The translations under genes and the position numbers were made by a program. A stretch of DNA of 64,000 nt from Hormiphora californensis (taxonomy: Eukaryota; Ctenophora; Tentaculata; Cydippida; Pleurobrachiidae): positions 6,754,880 through 6,818,879 of the forward strand of contig CM035356.1 in the NCBI GenBank assembly GCA_020137815.1. Direction: 5' to 3'. Shown here piece by piece: positions 1-11,471 of the stretch. Numbering within the stretch: position 1 is the stretch's first letter; every line of letters begins with the position of its first letter. Under the pieces are notes generated by a model. That model had not been told where the DNA came from and did not search any database. It saw only the letters and a list, made by a program, of their open reading frames with translations.

Positions 1-62
1 TCTGCCGAGCCCTCATAAAATGCACTGTGAACTATAACACAAATGGCGGTTTGTACTGAAAA

Positions 63-167
63 ACAAACCTCTTTGTCCCGGTTGTTAAGTGTATGCCCCT
101 GACTAGATAGCTGTACTACAAACCTCTTTGTCCCGGTTGTTTAGTGTGTGTCCCTGACTAGAGAGCT
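63..167. repeat. 56-bp tandem duplication of an exon/donor boundary
   Basis: Positions 63-110 and 119-167 are near-identical copies of the end of the golgin exon at 124-250 together with its 5' splice site (minus strand, AAAGAG|gtttgt). Both copies keep the donor. Reading through the first donor meets a stop after five codons, so only the donor at 123 gives an open frame. Confidence 0.7.
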
Positions 168-1236
168 CCCTCTGAAGATCCACCTCTGCCTGGGTCAGTT
201 TGGAGATCTGGTCAAGAAGTTCTCCCTTCTCAACCTCAAACATGGACAACCTGCAGGGAGAAAATAAAACTAGAATAATCAGGCTTTTTCCAGGTTGCAC
301 TTTGTGATGTAAGTCATTATAACTCAGGTGCTGCACTTTCTTACTGTTGTAAGATATTGTCCTTCTGGGGAGGATAGAAATAAGGTCTAAAATGGATCTA
401 CAGGGCCTATGCACTTCAACAAATAGAAACACGTTGGTTTTGTAAACCAACGTGTTTCTATTTGTTGTACTATGATCTGCTCTCGGTTCCACGCCGATAG
501 AGCTCTCTTGTGGCCTACTGAAACAACCATATTGGGCCTCTGCAGTTCTTATAATTCAAATTTTCATGAGGGTTAAAAAGAATAAAACTATCGAACTAAC
601 GATTATATGATCTGCTGGGCCTCTGCAGTTATTATAGTTGATCGTACGAGAGATATTTACGTGGCGAGGAGAGGTTGTCGAACAATGCTACTCACGATAT
701 GATCTGCTGCTCTTGTTTCTGTTGCAGAACTCTGGACAGGGCCAGGTCATCAGTCAGTTGTTCCACGGTCCCCTGCAGACCCTCTAACTCCTTTAACCTC
801 ACCGTCAGGCCCCTGTTGTCCCGTTCTAGCTGGGTGTATTTGGTCACACTGTCAGATAACCGGGCCTCAACTTCCGATTTGTCAAATTCAAGCTGGGACG
901 GAGGTTCAATAATGAGTTGCACAGAGAATAATATTTCTGTAATCTAAATAAACACATTCCTCTCCACAGTCCACAATTAACCTGTTGAAAATAACTTTGC
1001 TCCCGTTTAATCTGTAACTGAAGTTCCGTTATCCGTTCCCTCGCCTCATTAGAGCCCTGATCAGGAGATGGAGAGTTCATCATTGCTGGGGAACTGCTCA
1101 AACTGGCTGCCTGTTCACGGAGGGCTCGTTCGAATTCTTGCTCCCGTAATGCAAGCTCAGACTCGTGTTCCATATTCAGCGATCTGAGCTGAGATTCAAG
1201 CGCCTGAAGGGGAGGGAGATGGAGATGGAGAGAGAG

Positions 1237-1304
<68 letters not shown>

Positions 1305-4300
1305 GCTGGTTAGAGAATCCTTGAGATAAAACTATTTTAAAAGAAACGACGATAAAAATAAGAATAAAATGAGAAGATGATGAGAATGACGGGGTGCGGG
1401 GGTTGGAGCAAACAAAGAAAGTCTAGACATGGTGGACGGGAATAACTTTGCATCAAACACATGTCATTAATAAAAACATATTGAGTTGACTCATCTAAAT
1501 GCCACCACTCCTTCAACTAACCTTTATTTTGGTCAAATAGCCGGAATCTGAGTCTTCTTTCGTATCATTTCTAGCGTTCTGAAATACATTTCAGTTTCTC
1601 AACAACAACCGGGGGTTACTTCGTTGGGGGGGGGGGGGGGTGCATCTCGCGAGCTGACCAGAATTGACCCCATAGTGGGGTGACTGGGTTGGTTACGAAG
1701 TCACCCCTATTATTGCGTATAGTGAGCTAGTGCAGAGGGGGAATTTCATTACCAAGTGACTGGGGGGGGGGGGGGGTTGGAGTATTTCAAGTTTCAGATC
1801 AGAACATTTGCTACTACGATACAACTTCCTACTGATGGAACTATCTGACACTAGAGAGCGGTATGAATGGACCGATTAAACGCTTCTAAATTTAAAGGTC
1901 TTCCAAAATCAGGCTCAATGAGTCTGCCTGTCATTTGCAAGTATTCATAATCATCACTTACATACAATTAATAATTTACAAGGGTACCCAATCGTTCTTT
2001 TTCTTTCATTGTCCAATTGTCTGTCTGGCGCACGTCTCGACCCTTTATTTCAGAACAGGTCTGGCGTACACTAGACAGCGAATTGTCATAATTTAATATC
2101 ACCACTTTCCCACCGCCCTACCATAACTATACTCCAAATTCCCAAGTAAATTGCACGTGTTTTGGTGCTTCATGATCCCAGCCAAAGAGGACTCGGCTGC
2201 ACCGTTGCAGCATCTATATCATTGTCATGTTTGAGAGAGCTTTGTCCTGTTGAACTGTACTGTCTCAGCGATACCCGCCGGACAGTAGAGACTTGTTATG
2301 ATTTTAGTAGTTAGTTCTAAGAGAGGGTCGAACAAAGCTAACGGAGACAGTTCGAATAGTTCAAATTTCATGCCGACTTCCGGACTTCTCGAGCTGCAGA
2401 ACCAATTTGCATGTTCCCAGGGCTGCGCGCGCTGAACGTGGGGGTACTGCAGTGGGACACGGTGAACTTTTAATACAACACTGTCGTCGCGCGTTACATA
2501 CAAATTTCTAAACGGTAACTGATCCAAGCCGGTCGTTACTTCCACTTTGCCAAGAAAACAACTGCCTAATTTCACTCAATATCTATTGTCCTATTAATTC
2601 ATTAATTTATTTATAAATATATTTATTTACTAGTATCTTTAGGCCGATATTGGCCACTCCCCCCATTTATTATCAATTTATTTGTTTTACCGTGGACTTT
2701 AGCCTTTGAACCTCTTGTTTCAACCCCTTATTCTCGGTTCCAAGCCTCGATATCTCCACCTCACACGCCAAAGCATCCGAGTAGTCTATGTCCCCACTAC
2801 GGGTGGACCCGGGCGTTTGGAGTAGTTGGGGTTCAGGGGTGCTGGGGTTCACTAAGGATGTCTCTGCTTTATGAAGCGCCTCTCTCAGACCTTTTAATTC
2901 ACCCTGAAATTGTAAAATGTAACAAAATAATGTTGTATTGTGGAGGGAGGCTAACATCGAATTTTGGTACATATAGTACATAACTCCCTCCCGCGCGGGC
3001 ATCTATTCAATAGACGCACTGCAGAGCAGTGCGTCTATTGAGCTGTAATGCACGGGTCCCGAAGGGACCGTGCATTACAGCCCTGTAAATCCCGAGCGTC
3101 AGCGAGGGGTTTACAGGTATATCTGCACGCAAGGGAGGGAGTTATGTTCTATAGACCCCGCTGGCGGGCACCTAGAAGCAAAACAAGCACAAATTAGGTG
3201 GTTTTCAAACAGAGAGCTCACACAAAACGGGTCAAATAGTTGGAAATGAAGCTACAGAGTGCCTCTCTACATTCCTACACACTCGTAACAATCGTCGTAA
3301 CAGTTTCAAAGGGTGGAATGCAGAGAGAGATTACAGTTAATTGTGGGTCATGAGCAACAGTTGCAACAGACTGGCGGGCGCCAAATCTAGACAGAGAGCG
3401 TTGTAGGTTGTACACACACTCCCTCTGGTGTTACCAAGTCATTTTATCGTGTTTCCAGTGATTCTTTGTGATCTTTACACAAATCTGTCAGAGGGCGTGC
3501 GTCTATCGAGACACAAACTCACGGCAGTGCACGGCCCAATAGACCAGTGCAAATTGTTTGAGCGCGCCGTGCGTCTATCTGAGCCAGCGGGGTCTATATA
3601 ACCAAATACACGGGTTCCACCCGTCTATACAGATACCCGTCTGTTCAGCTGGAAGGAGAAAACAAAACTTTCTCGCTAAACTAAACACACAAAGCTACTT
3701 ACATCTTTCTCGCTCAGTACAGCCTTCCAGCGTCCTGCAACCTCTTGCAACTGGATCTCCAAGACTTCTTGTGTTTCAGCACCATCTCTTAACTGCTCTT
3801 TTAGAAGCTGAATCTACAAGAGTAGTGAAACATGATATACACTTGTTGGTCAAGAGAGAGGAGGGAGGTGCAATTTTAATATTGATTGTTTTTGAGTCCA
3901 AAGAATAGACAAAGATTATAAACAGCTGTGGGCGGCTTACCTCTCCCTCCAGAGATTTTATCTTACTATCCTTCTTCTCCAGCTTACTCGACACTGCCAG
4001 CAGCTCTGCGTGGGTATCTGAAAAGACCAGTTTTACTGTCAGAGCATTGACCTGACAGGGTTTTTAGCTAGCATGTAGCAAGTATAGAAATAAAAACCCA
4101 TATACCTATACACATTGTGTTTGGTACTGCAAATAATACAACATACACACTACACAGTGCAATTCGAGCGACATGTATTTCAAAGTAAGGCCATGATAGA
4201 ACTCCCTCTCCCATATAATTACCGGTAGAATCAGCCCGAGTCTCTTCCAGAATATCGGCAGTGAAGGCGGACACTGAACCGGCCATACTCTTAGCATAGC

Positions 4301-4355
4301 CTCCTAACCAACCCCGGTAACTACCACCACCACTGCCACCACTGTCTGATGCCAT
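124..4355 (-). CDS. TRIP11: GMAP-210/TRIP11-like golgin, N-terminal part (runs off the left edge)
   Basis: Exons read on the minus strand: 4355-4223, 4017-3941, 3813-3703, 2903-2691, 1578-1522, 1203-982, 892-696 and 250-124. All have GT-AG borders and the phases agree. The protein opens with a Gly/Ser-rich amphipathic stretch (WLGGYAKSMAGSVSAFTADI), like the ALPS curvature-sensing start of GMAP-210. Heptad-rich coiled coil follows. The segment GDIDYSDALACEVEISRLG resembles the DFGDIISSQQEINRLSNEV stretch of vertebrate GMAP-210. Members of this family tether vesicles at the cis-Golgi through a curvature-binding N terminus and a C-terminal GRIP-like Arf-binding domain, which would lie outside this window. 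The start is the only ATG directly ahead of the ALPS-like region. Another long golgin is the main alternative. Intron 3 carries the cloverleaf element and nested hairpins at 2978-3600. Confidence 0.68.
418..466. repeat. Perfect 23-bp-stem hairpin
   Basis: A 23-bp perfect inverted repeat with a TGT loop (arm begins AACAAATAGAAACACG) lies in a golgin intron. It is too short for a typical animal pre-miRNA. Confidence 0.75.
1228..1300. repeat. (GA)n microsatellite
   Basis: About 70 bp of nearly pure GA dinucleotide in the golgin intron just upstream of exon 982-1203. Confidence 0.9.
2978..3147. repeat. Cloverleaf foldback element, copy 1
   Basis: The outer stem pairs 2978-2992 (ACATAACTCCCTCCC) with 3133-3147. 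Inside are three consecutive hairpins: 3008-3040, 3043-3080 and 3082-3117. The apex of the third (CCCGAGCGTCAGCGAGGG, 3091-3108) is shared with the element at 30607-30798. It lies in golgin intron 3. No coding potential is seen. Confidence 0.7.
3150..3600. repeat. Candidate MITE with CTATAGACCCCGCTGGC ends
   Basis: CTATAGACCCCGCTGGC at about 3150-3166 is inverted at 3583-3598. The interior repeats GTGCGTCTAT (about 3495 and 3567), a motif also found in the adjacent cloverleaf (about 3030), so the two may be parts of one composite insertion. Confidence 0.45.
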
Positions 4356-4611
4356 ACTAGCAAGGTTGTTATTGTTAGAGGGATGGAGTTTAGAGGGGTG
4401 GTGGGCATTAACAATTCAGGCTTCGATGTAATTTAGCAATTGATATCAAATATTAATACAAACACAGAACAACACAAATAAACATCAAAAAGTCTCAATA
4501 GTAAATACATAAAGTAGCAATAATAAACTCTGATAATTTTGTTCAGGATCAATTATACACTGCAGCCTATACTAAATAGGCTGTATATCCTGGTGGGTTA
4601 TAATTATAATA

Positions 4612-5301
4612 CTAGATCTGGTTTTCCTGAATCTGACCAACACTACTCCCCTGGTCTTGTACCGGGTACCCCACTATTTGCCGCATACTCCTGCTAAATT
4701 CAATCAGTGGTTGCTTGCAAGACTTGGCGCAGTACCAAATTAATGGAAGGGTAAATGCAAGAAAGACAGCTCCGGGGACCACCACTGAGACAACACCTTT
4801 CCAGATGGCATAATCCTCTGCGGTGGATAACATTATTTTGCTATCTGTACCCCAACATATAAAACTGTGATTTCCATAGTCATCGTAAAATCTATCCCAT
4901 TTGCGTTTTACCTCTCCCGTACTGATTTGCGTGGTTTTCATTTCACAATAATTGGGAGTGTAAAAACAGCCATCTTTCACGGCGTCCAAATTCCAGGAAA
5001 GAAGTGCCTTAATTTCAACATAATTCTCCGAATCATCGTCCCTCAAAAAAGTAGATAGAGCCCTCACACAAGGATAGAGATTGTTACAAGACGTCCCATC
5101 ACAGTCACATCCAACCATAGCAATATTATCCCAATGGACGGTGTGTGTGACAAGGTTACATACTCCGTAGTTAAATGGTGCACCCAGGAAGTTGGGAAGT
5201 GCAACGTACTGCCAGCAATAGACCAGAGAGATTAGGGAGGCCGTGTAGATTAATAGAATTGTACCGAGAATACACCTTGCGTCACTGGGATATCCTGGCA
5301 T
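4612..5301 (-). CDS. Two-TM membrane protein resembling a BK-channel beta subunit (KCNMB-like)
   Basis: Intronless frame of 229 residues. A first membrane helix spans about residues 10-32 (ILGTILLIYTASLISLVYCW), followed by a roughly 130-residue extracellular loop with about a dozen cysteines. A second helix (about 172-193, VVSVVVPGAVFLAFTLPLIW) leads into a short cytoplasmic tail. The loop holds YPCV, then CFYTPNYC, then SFICWGTDSK, in the order of the KCNMB signature (YPCL, C-x-Y-x-P-x-C, F-x-CY-x-DP). Length and topology also fit the KCNMB family (about 190-280 residues). KCNMB proteins modify gating of calcium-activated potassium channels at the plasma membrane. Similarity is structural and short-motif only, so another two-TM Cys-rich protein is possible. 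The gene lies about 260 bp upstream of the golgin start on the same strand. Confidence 0.5.
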   Translation of the reverse strand: MPGYPSDARCILGTILLIYTASLISLVYCWQYVALPNFLGAPFNYGVCNLVTHTVHWDNIAMVGCDCDGTSCNNLYPCVRALSTFLRDDDSENYVEIKALLSWNLDAVKDGCFYTPNYCEMKTTQISTGEVKRKWDRFYDDYGNHSFICWGTDSKIMLSTAEDYAIWKGVVSVVVPGAVFLAFTLPLIWYCAKSCKQPLIEFSRSMRQIVGYPVQDQGSSVGQIQENQI

Positions 5302-6000
5302 GTCATTTACTAGCTTGGGTGGAATTTTAGGTCAGATAAAAGGGACTTATAAAAGAGCATGTGCCCTCTCGCTAGCGATTTGAGGTGTCTGATGAAAAGT
5401 AAATGTAATATAATCATTTATATATACCACTTTATAGTGTAAAATAGTGGAGCATGCATCAACAGCCTACGCTTGACATACTCGCTTACTTGGGTGTCCG
5501 GGTGTCTTGCAGAAGACCCTTATTTCCGGGTGGGCACGGCACCAGTATTTTTAGCCTGATTACAACAACTTAGGGAAGGAGTAAAGGCAAATCTCCTGGA
5601 CCCTGCCTACGGGGCTCCGCCCCTGGAGCATGCTTGTGAGGGTTTAACCCCCAAATCCCCTGACCGAGGTTGCCGTCCCTGGCCTCGGACACCCAGGGAC
5701 TTGCTGGGCCGCAGGCCAGCGCCGTCCCTGCTTGACCCTGAGACTTTGTCATCAGGAAAATGAAATTCACAAGAAAAATAAATTTCAGAACTTGACAAAC
5801 TCAAATTTTCGTGTGTTTGATATCGCGCGCGGCCCGGGTACCCTTTTGAGCGCGCGTTTTATTTGCGCGATCACATTTTGTGCGGCGTCGCGCGAATCGG
5901 TCCATATGTCTGTTTTCGCGCGTTCCGCGATGTTGCTCCTGTTCCACACCGGGCCCCGGGGAGTCGAACCATCGAGAGGAAGAGAGAGGGGAGGAAGAGA
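5302..6000. other. Intergenic, with a GC-rich hairpin cluster
   Basis: No credible gene. 5590-5735 is GC-rich with several short inverted repeats (for example CAGGGAC near 5693 pairing with GTCCCTG near 5725). Longer frames here are compositional. Confidence 0.5.
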
Positions 6001-7190
6001 GGGCCCCCCCCCCCCCCAAATTGGGGGGCCCCCCCCCCCCCCCCCCACCCCCCCCCAAAAAAAAAAACCAAAAAAAACAAATTTTCCCCAACCCCCCCCC
6101 CCCCCCCCCTTTTTTCCCCCCCCCCCCCCCATTTTCCTCCCAACCCAAACCCCCCCCCCCTTCCCAAAAAACCCCCAACCCAATTGGGTTGCCCCAAAAA
6201 AAAAAATAAAAAAGGGGCTCTCCACCCCCGCCCTTGCTCTGTGGGGGCGGACATCACATAAAAAATGAAAAAAAGGAGCATGAAGTTTAGATAGCAAAGT
6301 AGTTAAGGGGTTTTTTTAAAAAACCCCCGGGGTTTTTTCAACAAACCTCGGTCATTGGTTCATGAAGGAATTTTTAAAGCGGTGCGTGGCTTTTTTGACG
6401 GCCAAATGCTCATTTGGGATTGTCATTACTCATTAAATTAGCTCAGAGAGGTAGAAAGGAAGAACTTGAACATATTTTCATTTTCCCCGTGTTTGAAGCA
6501 GGTTTATAAAAACTAAATTTTGGGTCTGCCGCCCCAATTTCCCCCCCTAATTTCCACCCCAGGGGAAAGAGGGGAGGGGAAAAGAGATAGAGGGAGAAAA
6601 AGGAGGGAGAAAGAGAAGAGAAGAGAGGGGAGAGAGAGAGAGGAGAGAGGGGAAAAAGAGAGGAAGAGAGAGAGAAGAAGAAGAGAGAGAGAGAGAGAAA
6701 AGAGAGAAGAGAGAGAGAGAAAAGAGAGAGAGAGAGAGAGAGAGGAGAGAAAAGGGGGAAAAAAAGGGGGGGGTAAAAAAAAGGGGGGGGGGGGGGGAAA
6801 AAAAAAAAAAAAAAGGGGGGGGGGGGTTTTTAAAAAAAAAAAAGGGGGGGAAGGGGAAGGGGAAAAAGGGGGAAAAAAAGGGGAAAAGAGGAAGGAAATG
6901 TAATGGGGGTTTTTTTGGGGTCCAAAATTTAATTTCCCTTTATTTTGGGGTTTTTAATTGGGCGCCCCTATTCCCAAAAAACCGGGGGTTTTTTTAAAAA
7001 AGTAAGCCCAAAAACAAACCCCTCACAACCACTAAATTTTTGAAAACCGGTCGTTTAAATCCCCCTTTCCCCCAAAAACCCCTTAAATTCAAATTTTTTT
7101 TCTGCCACCTCTACCATTTTGCCAATTTAAAACCAAATTTTTAAATTTTCCCAAAATATTTAATTTTGAAATAACAGTTTTTTTTCCTTT
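6001..7190. other. Base-call-corrupted block (stretched homopolymers)
   Basis: Runs of all four bases are abnormally long, with words such as CCCCCCAAAAAAA and TTTTTTGGGG, and GA-rich tracts lie at about 5980-6000 and 6560-6740. Frames here (poly-Pro, poly-Gly, Arg/Glu-rich) are artefacts of low complexity. This looks like poor consensus rather than biology. Confidence 0.7.
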
Positions 7191-8442
7191 TTTCATCCTG
7201 ATTATATAGAGCAAGTAATGTAGTAATAGCCTCTCCTCATAATCCAAATTATAAAAAATAGCTCTCTGGAATTTATCTATAGATCTATCTTTTATGCCGC
7301 TCTCTATCTCTCTCTATCTCTATATCTCTCTATCTCTCTTCTTCTCTCTCTTCCTCTCTATCTATCTCTCTTATATCCTCTATATCTCTATCTCTGTATC
7401 TGTTGATCTCCTCTCTCTCTCTCTCTCTCCTTCTCTCTCTCTCACTTCTCTCTATCTCTCTCTGTGATCTGATCTCTCCCACTCATTTCCTGTATACTTC
7501 TTTTGTCTTTTTGCACACATTATTCTCCTTCTGTTCCCACCTTCTGTACGCTATAATTGTGTTGACCAACATTAAACAACACTTCTCACTAGGCCCCTTT
7601 TGTTATTTGGGCCTTGAGAGGTGCCTAAAATTAACCTTTTGTTGTTTGCTGTGCCTTACTCAACAAACCTTTTGTTTGTGACTTGTGTTGTCAACGTGTA
7701 ACAAGGAACATTTTCTAAAACCCCTTTGACCTTTGTAACCTTGATCGTTTGAATAGCTTGGGCAATCGTTTGAATAGCGAAATTGAATTTCGAGTATTAT
7801 AGTCTGTACCTTCTGTGTTCCTTTAGTAGAAAGCAAAACACAATTTAAATTGGTCTAAATCGTTTATGAGAAGGTCAATAAAATGAGTGCTATTAATATA
7901 ATTCGATGGTCATAAACACAGTGTCCTAAAATTATACACATGGCTCTACCGCTGTTCGATTTTAGCACGTCCTCTATAATATGGCACAAAACGTTCCCTT
8001 TATTCAACGGGTAGGTCTCTGTATTGTGTAAAACCTTGTTCTTAAGAAAGGGGGTCGAGTAAGATAGGTCTCTATTGTGTTGAGTTTTTCTAACCCGCAA
8101 TTAGTGTATGATGATGCAGGCAGCAGGGAGATGCAGTTGAAACGTCAAATTAATTTAGTGAGACCTCGGGTGGTCTTCCTTCAAGTTGCTTGATTATCAC
8201 TGTATCCAGATTTCCCAATAATTGCTTTTGATATTGTGGTAGTGGGGTGGTACCCTTCGTGGGTGAGTCTTTGATATACAAAACAGCAAAGCGACTGCAG
8301 AACGAACGGTTCAAGTATACCATATACATAATGCTCTTAAACAATTTAAGAATTGGCATAATCGTTTGGTTGGTTTCCGCATATTTTTTTGTTCAGAATT
8401 ATACTTCTCTTAATTATATAATTTACTTCTTTGGAGCTAGAA
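7191..8442. other. Intergenic: TC-rich microsatellite, then AT-rich sequence
   Basis: 7300-7480 is an imperfect TC/TATC repeat. 7500-8442 shows no gene beyond the possible 5' flank of the downstream GPCR. Confidence 0.6.
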
Positions 8443-10569
8443 ATGACCCTTGGTATTCTGTTTGCTGGTATCATCTACACTATCTCTGTAACTGCCCTAC
8501 GTAAGTTTATATCTCTAATTCTCTCTCTATCTCTCTCCCAGTTTGTACCTCCTCAAACTTTCAAGTACAAATTATGTATCCCCAAATCAGATATTTGTTT
8601 CCAGCTTTGTTGGCTGCATCTCTTTCTTTTCAGGTTAAACTTAACACGTCTCAACGTGTTCTTCAATAACCTCTTCACTTTCATTTCAGTTGCCAATACC
8701 CTGGTGTTTTATCTTGTTTTTAAAGATAAGAAACTCCGAACTACACAGCTACATTGCAGTACTGGCAACAATTGACTGTACAACAGCCATCAGTTTTTCT
8801 GCCCTCTATACTCTGAGGTCCTGTACTGCCGCCCTATACGTGCTTGGTATGTAGAGATAAGGTCTGTTATGGCTAAGATCCTTGACCTTGACCTTAACCC
8901 ACAATAAATGAACAACCAATGAAGCAACTCTTTATTTGAATTGTTCATACTTTCACGGACACAGTGTCAAGCACTCAACTCTTTATCGAGCTGCACATGA
9001 AGAATATGAGCTCATATCTTCTGAGAAAGTCCTAAGTTCAAGGACACATATTACAACCAGGTTCTCCAGGTTTCATGCCACTAACTCTCTTGATTTCTTG
9101 AGTAGCATCTCCTCTAATCAGGTCTGTTATCAAGGCTGAGTTTTGTATTGTTGGCGGTTATTAGTTGGGAACGTTATGCAGCAGTTAAGAATCCACTACG
9201 ATACAGACTCTCAACCAGCAGGTATGTAGCTACTTCGCTAGTTCCTATATTTGCCTCGACCCTCTCTCAACGCGTTAGTTCCACCAACCAGAAATCATCT
9301 AAAGAAAACCCCAGACTAACTCAGGCCCTCACTTGGGTTCTGTGAAATTTCCCACTGTCATAGCTCCATCCCACGATGAGATAGTTATGTATCGATAGAG
9401 ACTTGAAATTTTGAGGTTCTTAACCCCTGGCCCTAAATATCTAAGACAACAACCACACCACTGCAGGTTTTGGAATATGATGGCATGGCTGCTCTTGCCC
9501 CTGATAATATTTGTAGCTCTCTACACTTGGGGCGTGTCAAAGAAACTGGGCCAAACGGAGTGGGACGGAAAAGTGGGAATGTGCCTTATAGCTGACTTGA
9601 AAAAGGGTAAAACTAACCACTAACCACCCGCACATCATCTGGCTTCTTTTTTCAATCCCTCTCTAACCCGAGATGTCTCATCTTTATTATTACAGGTGCC
9701 GAAACGAACCTACTAGAAGTAGTCTCCCTTCTCTTCCCCATCCCTCCTCTCGCCGTCATATCCTACTGCTACGCCTACATCTACAAGGTGTACCGCTACC
9801 ACATCAAACACCCTGTACAACAACGCGAGTTTCTAGAGGAAGCAAAAGCGGTGATCTCCAAGCGAGTTCCTCCCACTCTCTCCAATCTCTCCCTGCCGTG
9901 GCACTCCGGTCAGCTAGTTACTCCATGCTGCTCCGTGATGGTACAAAGTGCAGGTCACTATCTCCCTCAACCCTGCGGCATCAACAGCAACGAGACTCAA
10001 GTAACTCGAGTAACTCAAGCAACAAACGATCCCTCTCTCCATACACTGCATCAGAAATTAAGGCTCACCTACACAGGGAGTTACTTAGTAAACTAAGGTC
10101 ATCACCCCAAAAAACACGCTCCTGCGATCAGCTTGTGGTGGATCTGGAGCGAAGAAAACAGTTTGGAGTTGCTATATCCCTCCTAGCAGTTATTGCATTT
10201 AATGTTCTCACTTGGCTCCCCTATTGTCTAAACTACATGGCCCTTGCAATGGATATGATAGAATCCGTTAAGCCCCTCAGTGCTGCCGTTATGTACTCAT
10301 TCCTCTATTTATCTGTGGGTCTCAACACACTCATATACTCATCAAGGTGCAGGGATATAAAACAAGAGTTTGCCGCTCTGGTCAGGTCAATAAGAGGTGG
10401 TAATGGTAATGGGGGTCCTGATCTGCAGCTACAACTAGCTACAGAGGATAGGAATGGGGAGGATGGGAGGGTGGAATTAGTGCCACTCACACCTGATCAC
10501 CAGACTCATGCTGCTGCTGTTCAGAGTAATAACTTCTCAGTGTTCATTCCTGAAAACGAAACCACGTGA
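8443..10569 (+). CDS. Class A (rhodopsin-like) GPCR, five exons, two apparent 1-bp frameshifts
   Basis: Exons 8443-8500, 8690-8846, 9122-9221, 9467-9606 and 9696-10569; all junctions are GT-AG and phases agree. TM1 crosses the first junction (ALLANTLVFYLVF), followed by KLRT, then TM2 YIAVLATIDCTTA. TM3 ends in ISWERYAAVKNPLRY, where WERY fills the DRY position. TM5 is VSLLFPIPPLAVISYCYAY, TM6 contains AFNVLTWLPYC, and TM7 has NTLIY in place of NPxxY. The long third intracellular loop is Ser-rich. Two breaks are needed: between KLRT and SYIAV (about 8745) and in the third loop after AVISKR (about 9865). Each is solved by one missing base. This is either a young pseudogene or assembly indels; strong conservation elsewhere favours the latter. 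The ligand is not inferable. Confidence 0.72.
9397..9420. repeat. Fragment related to the foldback at 33473-33704
   Basis: ATAGAGACTTGAAATTTTGA in a GPCR intron matches, with one mismatch, the arm sequence of the 33473-33704 foldback near 33560. Confidence 0.4.
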
Positions 10570-11468
10570 TCATTTTACTCAACGAGTGATCACGTGACAT
10601 ATCATTGTTAGAGTTTTGTCAGCAGTTTGAAACCACGTGGCGCATGATCATTTTAATTGTCAGCAGTTGACTAAGTATTATATCTTGCTTTAGCTGGTAG
10701 CTGATGTTGAACCCAAATATCACTGTTGAGTGTTTTTTTAGAAGTAACCATGGTTACCATATTGTAGTGTATCATGACCGAAACCAATTAAAATTAAACC
10801 AAGTAACAATTGTCTGTATTTTATTTTGGGAAAATAAGAGTCATGCTTTTTACAAACACACATTTTAATACACGATAGTCATTCTCTTCTCACGTGCTCA
10901 AATACTTGAAATTCATTCTGACTCTCTCGGTCTCTCTCTGATCTCTCTATCCCTCTCTCTCTCGGTGCCTCTCTCTCTCTCTCTCTTTTTCTTTCCTTCT
11001 CTCTCTCTCCCCCTCTCTCTCTGTCCCTCTCTCACTCTCACTCCATGTACTTTGCACGTTCTCAAATCCCTCTGATCTCGGCGCGATGCACGAGAAAAAG
11101 TCAAGTATGAAATGTTTAATCTGAAAACAAGGTATAAAAACGTTTAGCGGGGGAATGAAGCATGTCAAATGACAAGTTCACTCACATTCCCCCCAAAAAA
11201 CACCAAAAAATAGGGGATAAAACAGTCTGGAAACTCGTGGTTGGTTGGTTGATCACGTAACCATGGTAACTCATTGGGTTGGATAAAATTAAAAAACTCA
11301 GTCTGGTGGTTTTGTGGCCTGCTATATATTGATTCTAACTGCAAGCCCACAAAACCACACGCCATTCTTCATGAAAACCACGAATATATATTACATCATA
11401 CATTTCACTGGTGTATGGTATTGTCATTATGACGTCATAATACCATATATGGTATTGTCATTATGACG
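10570..11468. other. Intergenic between convergent GPCR and cadherin genes
   Basis: It holds the GPCR 3' flank, an imperfect TC repeat (10919-11045) and a 34-bp tandem duplication ending at the cadherin stop. No gene seen. Confidence 0.6.
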
Positions 11469-11471
11469 TCA
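11414..11471. promoter_or_regulatory. Duplicated unit with two CRE-like palindromes TGACGTCA
   Basis: A 34-bp unit is repeated in tandem. Each copy contains TGACGTCA (11430-11437 and 11464-11471), the CREB/ATF consensus. The second overlaps the cadherin stop codon (11469-11471, minus strand). Regulatory use is inference from the consensus only. Confidence 0.35.

Noticed and set aside
418-466. A microRNA precursor
   Set aside because: A 23-bp perfect stem with a 3-nt loop is shorter than typical animal precursors, and no small-RNA evidence is available.
5732-6903. Pro-rich, Gly-rich and Arg/Glu-rich frames
   Set aside because: They fall in stretched homopolymers and GA repeats of a corrupted block.
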